A DNA stretch of 64,000 bases from Pleodorina starrii (Eukaryota; Chlorophyta; Chlorophyceae; Chlamydomonadales; Volvocaceae): contig BRXU01000026.1 of assembly GCA_030267565.1 (NCBI GenBank), positions 1 to 64,000 of the forward strand. The letters run 5' to 3'. A program made the position numbers and the translations under genes. Shown in pieces: positions 42,714 through 54,705 of the stretch (positions within the stretch are counted from its first letter, which is position 1; each line of letters begins with the position of its first letter). The notes beneath the pieces are model-generated. The model saw only the letters and a program-made list of their open reading frames with translations, was not told the DNA's origin and searched no databases.

Positions 42714-45700
42714 TCACTGCAGCGACGCCACATCGACCGCCGTGGTGGCCCTCGCCTCCTCCAGCCTCCTACTCTTGGTGACCAGCAGGTAGCACTCGAG
42801 CACGTCGCCCTCGGCCCACTCGGTGAATCCCTCGCAGGCCACACCGCACTCCAGCCCGGCAGACACCTCCTCCACGATGTCCTTGACACGCCGCAGACTC
42901 GACAGCTTGCCCTCGTACACGACGGTCTGGGTTGGGGGAGGGGGTGGCAGAGGGTGGAAGAGGGGGACGGGCGCGATGGTCAGAGTCTCAGGCTAGGTGT
43001 GTGTGTGTGGGGGGGGGGGGGGTGCAAGCGCTGGTGGCAGTTCGAGGGGCACTCGGGCTGCCCGCCTTCCTGCCTGTGAGGGCCTGAGAGACAGCACTGA
43101 GAGACAGCACTGAGAGACAGCACTGGCACTACCGAGGGTGGGTAAGCGGGGCGCTGTCCGGGAGAAGCCGCCGCCTCAATGGGAGGAGGCCGCTCACTTC
43201 CCCGACGCAGACATTCGCCAAAGAGACGGCTTTGGTGCGTCCAATGTCAGGAAGGGGTGATGTGCGCGTTGGGGGTGAAGGATGAGGACGGCGCCGACTT
43301 GGGGGCACTTGGGTGCGGCTAGGGAGCCCCCTGCCGGCATCTTTCGGCCCCCTCGCCTTTGCCAGGCAAGGAGCCGCAAGCAAGGAGGAGCCTTCAACAC
43401 CCAAAACGGCAGGCAGCTGACCATCGATCCCCAGGCGCCGTATGACAGCCCGGGCACAAAAAACGAACAAACGCAGACAACTAAATCGCACTCCGGCCCC
43501 CTCCCGCCCGATCGCCCCGCCCAGGCTTTCGCCCCTCTCTCCTCCGCCCCCTGTCCAATCCAATCCACACCGCATCGCACCGCGCCGCGCCACACCGCAC
43601 CACAGGCCGCCCTCACCTTTCCTCGCTTGACGGTGACGTATCCCGCCTTAGCCAGCTTGCCGTCCGTCACCGCGCATCCCGCCACCTTCTTCTTTCCGGT
43701 TCCAAACACCGCCTTCACCACCGCCGTGCCCTGCGGCACCCGCTCCTCCACCAACTTGAGCTTGCCCTCCATGGCCGCCTTTACGTCCTCAATGAGCTCG
43801 TAGATGATGCGATACGACTTGACGGACACGCCCTGGCGCTTGGCCTGGGAGGAGACGGCCTCGTCGGGCTGGGGGGGGGGAGGGGCGAGTGAAGAAGCGG
43901 GGAGGGGGGAGGGGGGTCAGGGAGTGATAAGCTCCTTTATATAAAATGGGGGGGAGGGGGGAGGGATGCTTGCATGAAGGGTGAAGACGGCGCGGCGGGG
44001 CGGAAGACTGGGCATGCGCACATTTATGGGGGCGGGGGAGGCGCGACAATGGGGAGATCACGCATGCGGGAAGGGATGTGAAGGGAGGGGGCATCTCGAG
44101 GGAGAGAGAAGAAGGGGGCGGGGGAGGGGGAGAAAGGGGCGTGCGCTGCTGAGTTACGCTTTCAATGGGCGAACGAGGTGCCCGCACCAAGATCCCAACC
44201 CCACAAGTGCGCTGCACTGTCTGCGCGCACGGTCGTGACTTGCTGCCTATTCTTCGAGAGGGAGTGTCATTGTCATGTCATCGCAGCCGCCACTCCATGC
44301 AGTGCAGCCTGCTGCAGCCGTCCCCTCTCAGCTCCTAAACCCTCGCAACCTCGTCACCCGCTCCGGCCCCCTCACCTTTTCCCCTTCCTCCCTCACCTTC
44401 CCCCCCATTCCTCCCTCCTCCCTCCTTGCTCCCCTTCCTCCCCTCCCCTCCCCCCCTCCCCCCCGGGTCTGCCTCACCTCTAGGTTGAACGCCAGCACCA
44501 GTCCCCCGCTCGCCGCCGCCAGGTCCACATCGCTCGCGGTGATCTCCCCCGCCCCCGCCAGCAGGAAGCGGAGCACCACCGACTGCTGGGGGAGCATCGA
44601 CAGCGCGTTGCGAATGGCCTCAACCATGCCGGAGGTGTCGGCCTGGAGGGAGGAGGGGGCGGGAGCGGGGGGAGGGGCGGGGGGAAGGGGCGAGGGGGAG
44701 ATGAAGCAGGGGGAGGTTGGGGAAGGGCTCAGAACAGTGGGTCGGGTCTCGGGTGGGGTTTGATGTGGCATGTGAGGACGGCCGGTGGGCTTCCTTTTGG
44801 GAGAACGCGGCAGCGGTCCGCAATCGCAATCAAGCGCTGCAGCCGAATCCGTTACCATGACTCTCCTTAGCGCGCCCCCCAACACACAAACATACACAGG
44901 AGGAGTGGTGCCTCGCTCCTGACCCCTCTCGCTGCACGCTAAGCTACGTCGTGCCATCTCCTACACACCCCGTTCGGTACCACTCCCGTACTTCCAGACC
45001 AGGATGGCGTTTCGCCGTACCACCCCGCGCCATAATCCCCGTACTATGCCGTATCCGTACTACCGTACTTCCGTACTCCGTACCTTGATGATCAGATTGA
45101 GTCGCTGCATGGCCTCCTGGTCCTCATCCACGGTCGCCAGAGAGGACAGCGTCACCATACTGCCGCCGCCGCTCATCTCAATCATGCGGCGCAACTGCAG
45201 TACGGATCAATACCGTACAGTACGACATGGCACGGGAGCGGGATGGCGAGGGGTGACACGGTGCCATGTGTTACGGTGGGGCGCGCGTGTGCAGAGCAAG
45301 GAAACACGTTGCTCTGGGACCGATCAGCCTGCCTGCCCGTAATACCGGTAAGCGGCAGGGCGACTTGCCCACCGCTGGTTCGCGCGGAGCCAAGCCCCGC
45401 CGCCACACGGAGCCGAGCCCTCGGCGGAGCAAGCGCACGGAGCCAAGCCCCCAAAGCCCTCAAAGCCCCGCCGCCGCAACCAGCCTGTCCCGCACATCGC
45501 GCATACACCCACACACCCACACAGCCGCACCGCCGTACACCCACACACCCACACAGCCATACACGCCATACACGCCATACACGCCACACAACGCCACACA
45601 CCGCCACACACCGCCGCCCACCCACCTTGAGCTTGTCTTCAAACTCCGCCGCCGCCTCCCTCGCCGCCTGCTCGCTGGGGCACACCTCAAACTCCTCACC

Positions 45701-48700
45701 CGCCGCCGGCACCGAGTTGAGACCGGTCAGCTGTACGGCAATGGAGGGGCCCGCGGAGGGCATGTTCTGGCCCAGGTCGTTGGACAGCGCTCGTACTTTG
45801 CCGTACGAGGCCCCCGCGCGGACGATGTCGCCGGGGCGCAGCGTGCCGACCTTTGGGAGGGGGAGGTCCGAGAGGGGGCGAGAGGGGCAGTGTCAAGGGG
45901 GGGAGGGGAGTGATATGCTCCTTTGTTTAAGAATGAGTCCAGGGGGGGGGCCGAAAGGGGTTGAACGTCAGCGAGGAGGGAGATGGAGATGACAGGGCGA
46001 ACAGGGGACCACGGGGATATACGAGGCTTGCGGACTTCTGCGACCGCGTTGCCCCACAGAGGGCCGCCGCAAGACAGTCGCGGCGGATCGGGCGCTGTGC
46101 GGAGGGCACCTGGAAGCCGAGGTAACAAGAGCAGACCAGACGCTCAAGTGCGAGGGACAACCACGCATGTACACGCACAAGCATTTGGGATCCGGCCTTC
46201 CTCCACGCACACACCCATCTTGCCGCAGGGTCCATACACCTGCCCCCGTTGCGCCCCTCCCCCCATATTTCCCCTCACTTTCTCGCCCCCACCCCACCTC
46301 CCTTCCCCTTAGCCCCTCCCCCCTCACCCCTCCTTCCCCACCTGAACCAGCAGCGTAGCCACCGGCCCCTTCTTCTTGTCCAGATACGCCTCGATGACGG
46401 TCCCCGCCGCGGGTCTCTTGGGGTTGGACATGAGCTGCTTCTCCTCCGCCACCCACAGCAGCTGGGTGAGCAGGTCGGGCACGCCGCTGCCCTTCTTAGC
46501 GGACACGGGCACCATGGGGGTGGAGCCGCCCCACTCCTCGGGAACCAGACTCAGCTCCAGGAGCTCCTGCAGGAGAGAAGGGGAGCGAGGGGGCGGGGGG
46601 TTTGAAGAGTGAATTTGCAGCGGAGAAGGAGACGGCGTTGGCGAACGGACCCAGAACCCGGGCGGGGGGGCGGGGGGGGCCGGGGGCGGGGCAAGGTCAG
46701 GGAGTAATATGCTCCTTTATAAAACAATGAGTCCCCTCCCCCTGCAGGGGGGGGATATAAAGAAGATACCGCAGCGGAGACGGAGACGGCGTTAACGAAC
46801 GGAGGAGGGGGAGGGGGAGGGGCGGGGGCAAGGACGAGGGGCGGGGGCGGTGAGGCGAGAGAGGGTTTAAGAGTACCACGAACCAAGGGGAAGGGAGAAG
46901 GGGAGGTAGTGGCACGATGCGGTCTGGTGGTCGCGCGGTTTGGGTGACGCTTCCTGCCTCCGGACATTCACACAGCCAGCCCAGTGGGACCCGAGTCCTC
47001 CCCGGCAGACCTATCAACACACCGCAGAGCCGGAAAGAAAAAGAAAAAGAAAGCCGAAAAAGGAATGTGTGTGGCGGACTTGGGTCTTAGGGTGGACGTG
47101 CGCCCCCGCGCGGCTCATGGCGCCCTGCGGGGAGCCCCGGCTCACTCATGGCGGGCTCTGCCCCCAGCGGACAAGGTGCCCCCGGTGGCCGAAGGTTTGC
47201 GAGCCTGAATGAGCTGCAGGCCCCCGCCCAGACCCCCCCTCCCCAACCTGCCAGCATACCCGTAGTCCTCCCAAGCTCCCCCCGTACCCCCCCTTCACCC
47301 CCGCCCCCCCTCCTGCCCCGCACCCACCTGCTTGACCCTCTCCACATCCGCACCCGGCTTGTCCACCTTGTTGATCGCCACCACGATGGGGACGCCCGCG
47401 GCCTGGGCGAGCGTGAGTGGGTTGGGCGGGGGAGGGGGAGGGGAGGCAGGGAGGAGTTGGAGGGGGACTTGGGGAGGAGGGGTTTAGGGGGAGGCCAGGG
47501 GAAGTGGGCGAGCGGCAGCACGGCGCGGTCCAACGGGCCGGCGAACACCTCCCCCGACGCAATGCTCCAGGAGAACACAGCGCACGTGCGAGGTGGCGTT
47601 GATGGCGGCGTACCCAACCCTCGGGCTTCGATCCGTGTGGGGCCGGGTCGAGCCGCGACGCGCAGACCCGTCAGTAGACTTCAGGACATATGCGCCTCCG
47701 ACGCATGATAAGACAAACCAACAAACCCGCGACGTGCCGTCGTGAGGCCCCAGTCACCACAACCTGACCCCCTGCCGCTTGTCGCGCCCGCAGCAATCCC
47801 CAGCGCGGCCTAGGTCCCCCCCCCTCCCCCTTTCCTTCGTCCCTTCTCCCCTCTCCTCCCCCCCCCCACTACGCACTGCACACAGACAAGCCCTCCCCTC
47901 CCCTCCCCCCCCTCCCTGACCTGCGCGTGCGCCACCGCCTCCCGGGTCTGCGGCCTCACTCCGTCATCCGCCGCCACAATGATGATGGCCAGGTCGGTCA
48001 CCTGAATTGACGGGGGTGAATAATGGGGGGATTCGGGTGAATAATGGGGGCAGAAATGAGGGACGGAGCAGCGGAGGAACGGCTTGACGGCGTTGGCGGA
48101 CGGACCCGTACGGGGGCGGGGCAGGAGGAGGTCATAGACATGTGGAGGGGTGAAGTGTGGGGAGTTGGGGGGGGACACAGGCAGGGAGGGCCAACACAAC
48201 ACAGATGCGGTGCACAGTAGCTCTACCCCGGCCTCTGCCGTACTGCCGCGGAAACACTTCTTCCGCTTCCTCCCCGCGCGCGCCTGCCGTCGTGCCTCCT
48301 TCCCTCCACCTCACAACCCCCTACCACCCCTCCCTCCCCAAACCCAAACCCCCCTGTCCCCAGGCGCCCCCCCACCTGCGCCCCCCGCGCCCTCATGGCA
48401 CTGAACGCCTCGTGTCCGGGTGTGTCCAGGAAGCAAATGGTCTTGAGGGAGCCGTCCACCTCCACCTCGGTGTTGTAGGCGCCGATGGCCTGTTAGGGAT
48501 TTATAAGGGGGGAGGGCGGGCGGGGAAACAGGGCGGGGAAGCATGGCGGGGAAGAGGAAGGGAGACGATGGGCGTGTTGGAGGGAGAGGGCAATGGCACG
48601 CGTGTGGGATGACGGGGTAAAAAAGAAGGCACCGCAGCGAAGGGACTAAGACGGCGCTAGCGAACGGACCCGGAAGGTCGAAAGGGTTCGAGCGGACACG

Positions 48701-51700
48701 GGTCTTCCGGAAAGCGAAGAGCAGGGGCACGTGGCAACAGGGAGGGCGGGTTATACACGGGGGGGGGGGCGCAGATGGGGGAGAGGCGGGAGGTGACATG
48801 TTCTGGTCGATGGCTAAACTAAAAAACAAACAGGCGGTAACCCAAACAACCCCGGAAACCGGGAGCGCGGCTCCGGAGCGAAGCACAGGCAGGCATGTAG
48901 GCAGGGTGGGTGGTGCGTGGTCAAGGGACGGGGACCGAAGGAAAGGGTGGGGGGGGTTATGCACTGAAGGGCGCGGTTACAGCGTTTACATACGCATCGC
49001 GAGATGCTCCTCCCTCCGCCCTCCCTCCCTCCAGTCCGCCCAGCGCCCTCCCTGGCTCCTGTGTGGCCGCACCTGTGTGATCCCGCCCGCCTCTCCCGCC
49101 GCCACACGGGCCTTGCGGATGTAGTCAAGCAGCGAGGTCTTGCCGTGATCCACGTGCCCCATCACCGTGACCACGGGGGGGCGGGGCGCCAGGTCCTCAA
49201 TGTCCTCCTGCACAGGCGGGGAAGGGGGTGGGGGGCGGGGAGGAAGAGGGGCCAGTGTAGGGTTGGGGGAAGTAGTTGAGGGAGTCGGTGGGGGGGACGA
49301 GGACAGGAAGAAATGATCGAGACGCCCCAAGGCGAGCGAGATAAAAGGACCCACACAACTACCCACCCGCTCATCCATCCATCCAGCCTCCCAGCCTCCC
49401 AGCCATGCGCACGTGGGCAGGGCTGGCAAGCGCATCGGCATTCCCCCCCGGCCCCGACGACACCTCCCTAGGACTCCCCCCAGCCCCGTCCACATCCCTG
49501 GCGGGTCGGGTCCTCATCCCTTCCCCCATAGCCCCCCTCCTGCCTTCCCCCTGCCCCCCACCCCGCCGCCCGATAGCTGCCGCTGTGCCGTGTCCCCCGG
49601 GCCACCCATGCAACGCCCCCGTCCCCCCAAATACGGAGGCTTATTGTCCGCAGCAGCTTGGTCAACAACGTTCGCAGTGCCTCATGGTTATGTAAAGGAG
49701 CACATCACTCCCTGACCCCCCAAATGGCCGACGGACGGCGGCTCGCACCCTGCAGCCCCTCAGGCCCCACCTTAGCTCAGCTGCCGCAACCGCATCCGCT
49801 CCGTCACCCAGCACACGCCCGCATTGCCCCGAACCGACCCGGCCATCGCAAGCGCTCGGACGCCCCCTCACACACTTGCACACACAAACACTTGCACACA
49901 CACCCCTACCCGCGCGGCACTGGCCCCCACCCGCATTGCGACCCAGCTGACCCCTCCCCTCCCCTCCCCTCCCCTACCCCCTCCCAACCTTTGCAAATTC
50001 ACTCTCCCCCCCCTCCCCAGACCCCCCTTATCTCCCCCACCTCGCTGATGAACTCCGTCCGCTTCTTGGCCGCGTCCGTCACCGCCACCGGGTCCTTGTC
50101 CACCACCACCACATCAAAGTCGGAGGCCACCAGCTGAGGAACAACATCGGCATAAGATCGGCAGGTTACGACAGGTTACGTTGGACAGGGTGAACGGTAA
50201 GGTACGGCGAGGGAAGAAAGTGTGACAGCAGATTGATCTCCGTTGGGGAGCGGTGTTGCGCCGCGCGCTTGTGTATTGGGCGCTTACGTGTGCTCGGGTG
50301 CTGGTTTGGCTCGTAAGCCGGGGATGGGTCGGGTGGGTGGGCGCGTGCCCGGCGTGCCCCCCAAGGCCCGAACCATCAGGGCGCCCCTACTCCGGCTGTT
50401 TTCCCCCCTAGCTCCCCCTAAAAGAAATAAAGAATACGACACACACGCACCTTGACCGTGTTCTTGTCCAGCATCTGGCTCATGGACAGGGTGATGCCGC
50501 GCATGAAGAGCGACCGAACAATGTCCGACTCAGCAACCTGCGGAAGGAAGGGAGGCGGAGGGGAGGGGAGGGGAGGAGGGGAGCGGGAAACGTGGGAAAA
50601 GGTTGGGAAGTTTTGAGTGCAGAGACGGGGGTTGTTGGGGTAAGATGAAGAGGAATGGGAAGGGGGGCGACGAGGAGCGGTTTGCGGCTTCAGAGCCCGG
50701 CCATGGAATGCCGCGCCGACGAGAACGTCGGAGAGAAAGGCAATGCACGGGGTGGGAAGGGGGCAAGGGCGGGCTCTAAAGGTGTGTGGGAAAGGAGGAG
50801 AAGATGTAGGAGGCAGCGGCTGCAGCAGCGGCAATCCGAAGCCCATGGCGTGTTCTCCTCAAGAGGCGCGCGGGCAGAGGCAGATGCAGAGGCAGATGCA
50901 GATGCGGGCAGAGCGTAATGGGTGGTTGGGTGCCATCAGCAAAGTTGGTTTCCGCATGCCGACTTAGCGCCAGGGAGTGCCTGGCGCAGGCGGTCGGAAA
51001 GACTAATCGTAAGGCATCATCTGGCACACGAATCACGCCCGCGGGGCCATGCTGTGTGTGTATGTGTGTATACGTTCCTCTGGACCCTGGGCCCCAGGAC
51101 TGCTTGTCCCTCCCCCCCCCCACACACACAAAAGAAACGGAGCAACGGTGCGGCAGCGGCCTGATGCGCAACCCCTCCTTCGGGCCAGTTTTTTGGATGG
51201 CAGCGGGCCCTATGTCCTTCACTGAACTGGGGGGGGGCTACGGCGGCTACGGCGGCTGGCGGGCGGCGGGGGCTTATCTTTCATTAGAAGGCTATAGGCT
51301 ATAGTAGTAGATATTGTTGTTGTCATGTACACGTACTGTACATGACAATTGTTTTTCCTCATGCCGTGTGCCCACCAGGGTACTGGCGGCCTTCGAAAGA
51401 CTGCTCGCTTTAGGGCATGTCATGGCGCCACCCGCCACCCGCCGCCCTCCGTATCCTGCTGCTCTCTGCACTCGTTGCGAATGGTCACGTCCCTTCCTGC
51501 CTTCCTGCCTTGTGCAGTGCAGTCCCTCTCTTGACGGCCGACCTAACCCTACGTCACAGCCTCAACCTCCCTCCCCCCCGTGTGGGGCTTCGCGATCGGG
51601 CGCCGCTCCGCTCCGTTGTAGCCGACCCGACCCGACCCGCCCGATACACTCGGGCAGTAGCTTCCTCCCCTCCTGCCACAAACGCAACAACGCACACTTG

Positions 51701-54700
51701 CCAGCACACCTGCCGCCCTGCCGCCCTATGTCGTACGTACCTGCAGCAGCGCGGCCAGCTCATCCAGAGACATGCCCTCGTCGCCCACCTGAACAAAGAG
51801 AGGGAGGGACAAGGGAGGGCAGCAGGAGAGAGGGAGTGTAAAGAGAATTTCGCAGCGGAGAAGGAGACGGCGTTAGCGAAGGGAGGGGAGAAGGGAGGAC
51901 GACTTATCCTTATGCCATTACTTATCAATACAGCAGCGGCTCTTTGGATTGGGTGCTTGTTGGTTGCTTCGTTGACACGCTCCGTTGGCGGCGAGGCAGC
52001 CCATCTTACCCTTACCAGTTACCACGCAGCTTGCGCCCCCCCCTGCCCGCGATGCATTTTCGCTTGGTGAGCAGCAGTAGCGAGCGACTGCCTGTTCTCT
52101 CCCACACCCAACCCTCCCCCGCAGGCTACCATGGTTCTCCCTCCCCTTACCCCCGCCTCGCCCCTCCTCCTCGACAACCCCCCCTTCACCCCCGAGAGCA
52201 CACACGCCCCGACCCATGGGCCCGAGAGACGAGCCACGGACCTCGAAGATCTCCTCCTTGTCCTTCCGCCTCGCCGCCTCCTTCTCCATGCGAACCGCCT
52301 CGCGCTGCTGCCGGGCCGCGCGCTTCATCTCGGCAGTCACCTGTGTGGAGGACAGGGGGAAGGGGAGAGCCGAGAGCCGGGGTGGGGCCGAGAGCAGGGG
52401 AAAGGGCAGGTCAAGGTCGGGGGAAGGGAGCACCGGACGGGAGGCAGCACGGAGGAACCAAGCTGGGGGCAGGAGCGGAGGAGGGCGGACGGTGGTCTGG
52501 TCTGTAGTGGGCCGCCACCGGCGAGCGAGCGCGCGAGCGCCTCGCCCCACCCGTCCTTGAGCTCGGAGGCGGTCGGCAGGTAGCTGCGTGTCGCCAGGGG
52601 AGGGAGGCGTGTCCTCCGGGGCTGTTTGGCCCCGCAGTGTTGTCGGTCCATACCACATGGGCGCGCACATGGGCACCGACCGCAGGAGCCTTGTATCTTC
52701 CTGCCCCGACCGAGTAAGGTACAACGGTACGGTATCTTCCATCTTCCTGCCCCGACCGAATACGGTACGACCGAATACGGTACAACAACAACGTCATCGC
52801 TGCGTGCAGCACAGCGCAGCTCTCGGTCCCCGCGCCAGACGCACATGCGCACCGGCCGTCACCCAACTCATCCTCCCGCCCAAGCCCCGTCCATGCGCCC
52901 CGTCCTTCCGGATATGGTGGGTACCGCGCTGCGCCCGCATCCCCCCCCCTCCGTACCCCCCCTTCCTCGCAGAGCCCCGTCGCAACACGCCTTGCGGCGC
53001 GAAGCGGTCTGCTGCTCCGTCCCCGACTTGGCCATCCACGGCGTCGGTCGCTGTTCGTTCGGAACAAGGAAACCCGAGCGCCTCCCCGCCAGCCGGGGGC
53101 CCCCACCGTCTTGAAATCTGACGATCTGAGTCCCACAACCTCAGATCGATGCAAAGCGCCGGCTCCACCCGCCCCAACCCGACCCAGATCGTTGCCCAGC
53201 CAAACCTATAGCCCGAACTTATCCAGTTCAGGACCCCACGCCGGCAGCCCATCCAAAGCGACCCCCCGGTCCCTGAAGCCCCGCGTGTGTCCCACGGCAG
53301 TCCGTACAGCAGCTTGCGCGCAGCAACCGGGTAACGCCCGCGACCCAGCCAGCGCCCTGCCAGCGGTTGCGCCCACGGCACAGCGCGAGACGGCACAGCA
53401 GAGCTCCTCGCCCCGCGTACCCACCTTCTCCTTGCGCTTGCCGGCGCCCTTCTTGCCCTTGCCCTTGAGCGCCGCCCCCTTGTTCACAAACTCCATGTCC
53501 TCCTCGTCAAAAAGCTCCGCCGGCGCCTCCTCCTCCACCACCTCCTGGATCTCCAGACGCCGGGCCGCCGCCGTCGCCCCCGGGCCCATCAGCGGCTCAA
53601 GCACCCGCAGAGACGGCGGATCGGGGCGCTGCAGCTCCATGGAAGCCGGGCCGGCGGCTGCGGCCGTCGTGGGCGCCGTCGCCGGCGGCTGACGGGGCAG
53701 CAGGTCGGGCCGGGACGGCGGCGGCATGAAGCCCGGCGGCCGAGGCGGGGCGGTGGCGCCAGCGCCACCGCGCGCCGCCGGCGGACCCATGGGTCGTGGC
53801 GGGGCGCTAGCGGGACGCGGCGCGGGGCGGGTGAGGGCGGGGGGCGCAGCAGGCTGGGGTGGCTGGGTCGGGGGCCGCTGGAGCGGCGGAGGCGCGAGGC
53901 CGGCAGAGGCCGGCGGAGGCGGAGCCGCCGTCGCCGGCTGCGCGGGCCGGGAGATGTTCGCAAAGGGGTTCGAGACCGGCTGCGTGGGCGCCGGCGGCGG
54001 TGTGGGCCGGGAGATGTTGGCGAACGGGTTGGCGACAGGCGGCGGCGGCGGCGCCGTCGGGGCTGACGGCCGCGGCGTGTTGCTAGCGGCGAAAGGCTGC
54101 TGCGGCCGAGATGGTGGTGGCATGGGGGGCCGCGGCGGTGGTGGCCCTTGAGGCCGCCCCGCGGCCGACGGTGGGGCGGACGAAGCGCCGGCGCCGTTCT
54201 GGAGCGGTGCGGGGCCGGAACCTGGCCTGGGGGCTGCTGCACCGGGGGGACCCTGTAGCGGCAGCGCCGGTGGCCCTGACGGCGGGGGTCCTGGCCGCGT
54301 CATCTGGCCGGGGCCCGCAAGCCCGGGCGGGGCTGAGAGGGGCACGGCGGCCGGCGGTTTGGCGGAGCCAGGGGCCATGGACGGGGGTGGCCCAGGCCGG
54401 GGGGGTCCGCCTGGGCGGGGAGCGCCGTTGCTGTAGCCGTTACCGTTGCCGTTGCCGCTGCTGGCTGGCTGCTGGCGCTGCTGCGCAGGGAACGGGCTTG
54501 GTGGCTTTGACGGTGGTGCGATCGGTCGCGGGGGTGCCGCGTTCGTCGGTTTCGTCAAAGGCTGTGGCCCCGCAGGTCCAGGACCGGCGGCGGCGACGAT
54601 ACCGCTCCTCCATTTCAGGGAACAATATCTGGAAGCTAGCGGAGCTTTAAGGGGCTGGAACGAGGGGCATCCCGACGCTGAATGAAGGGACGTGTAAGCG

Positions 54701-54705
54701 GCCAT
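42714..54705 (-). CDS. infB: Chloroplast translation initiation factor IF-2 (15 exons)
   Basis: This GTPase places initiator fMet-tRNA on the plastid 30S subunit. Exons, 5' to 3': 54705-53425, 52340-52242, 51788-51741, 50537-50451, 50133-50041, 49207-49073, 48489-48376, 48001-47921, 47402-47328, 46566-46342, 45850-45626, 45194-45084, 44642-44478, 43868-43617, 42926-42714. All junctions are GT-AG and phase 0, giving 1067 aa. Aa 1-45 is a likely transit peptide; aa 45-380 is a Pro/Ala/Gly-rich disordered extension with NPFANISRP twice. The IF2_N domain lies near 464-505. G motifs: GHVDHGKT 553-560, DTPGHE from 603, NKVD 657-660, SAKKG 693-697. Domains II-IV follow to the TGA at 42714. The sequence is cyanobacterial in type ([27 protein letters not shown]), which with the transit peptide points to the plastid rather than the mitochondrion. 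The gene is nuclear. Confidence 0.93.
43084..43122. repeat. 13-bp tandem repeat in infB intron 14
   Basis: CTGAGAGACAGCA is repeated three times in tandem, preceded by a (GT)n/poly(G) tract near 42997-43022. Confidence 0.85.
43915..43948. repeat. Intronic repeat family B, copy 1
   Basis: AGGGAGTGATAAGCTCCTTT followed by ATATAAA, in infB intron 13. Related copies lie at about 45906-45940, 46697-46735 and, inverted, 49686-49722. Confidence 0.7.
45503..45620. repeat. CACACC/ATACACGCC microsatellite in infB intron 11
   Basis: A tract of CACACCC, CATACACGC and CACACAACGC units of about 9-12 bp directly upstream (plus coordinates) of exon 11. Confidence 0.8.
45906..45940. repeat. Intronic repeat family B, copy 2
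   Basis: GGGGAGTGATATGCTCCTTT then GTTTAAGAATGAGTCC, in infB intron 10. Confidence 0.7.
46612..46800. repeat. Intronic repeat cluster in infB intron 9 (A-B-A)
   Basis: Two copies of family A (GGAGACGGCGTTGGCGAACG near 46628 and GGAGACGGCGTTAACGAACG near 46783) flank one copy of family B (AGGGAGTAATATGCTCCTTT near 46699). Each A copy is preceded by GCAGCGGAGA. This is the only place where both families sit together, so they may be parts of one element. Confidence 0.7.
48066..48112. repeat. Intronic repeat family A in infB intron 7
   Basis: A diverged copy: GCAGCGGAGGAACGG, then GACGGCGTTGGCGGACGGAC. It is oriented as in introns 2, 6 and 9. Confidence 0.65.
48631..48677. repeat. Intronic repeat family A in infB intron 6
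   Basis: CCGCAGCGAAGGGACTAAG, then ACGGCGCTAGCGAACGGACC. It has the same orientation as the other family A copies. Confidence 0.65.
49686..49722. repeat. Intronic repeat family B, inverted copy, in infB intron 5
   Basis: GTTATGTAAAGGAGCACATC, then ACTCCCTGACCCC: the reverse complement of the other family B copies. Confidence 0.7.
51844..51885. repeat. Intronic repeat family A in infB intron 2
   Basis: CGCAGCGGAGAAGGAGACGG, then CGTTAGCGAAGGGAGG. It is close to the 46612 copy over about 30 bp. Confidence 0.7.

Noticed and set aside
53726..54151. Glycine-rich plus-strand frame of 141 codons
   Set aside because: It is the antisense shadow of the proline-rich exon 1 of IF-2.
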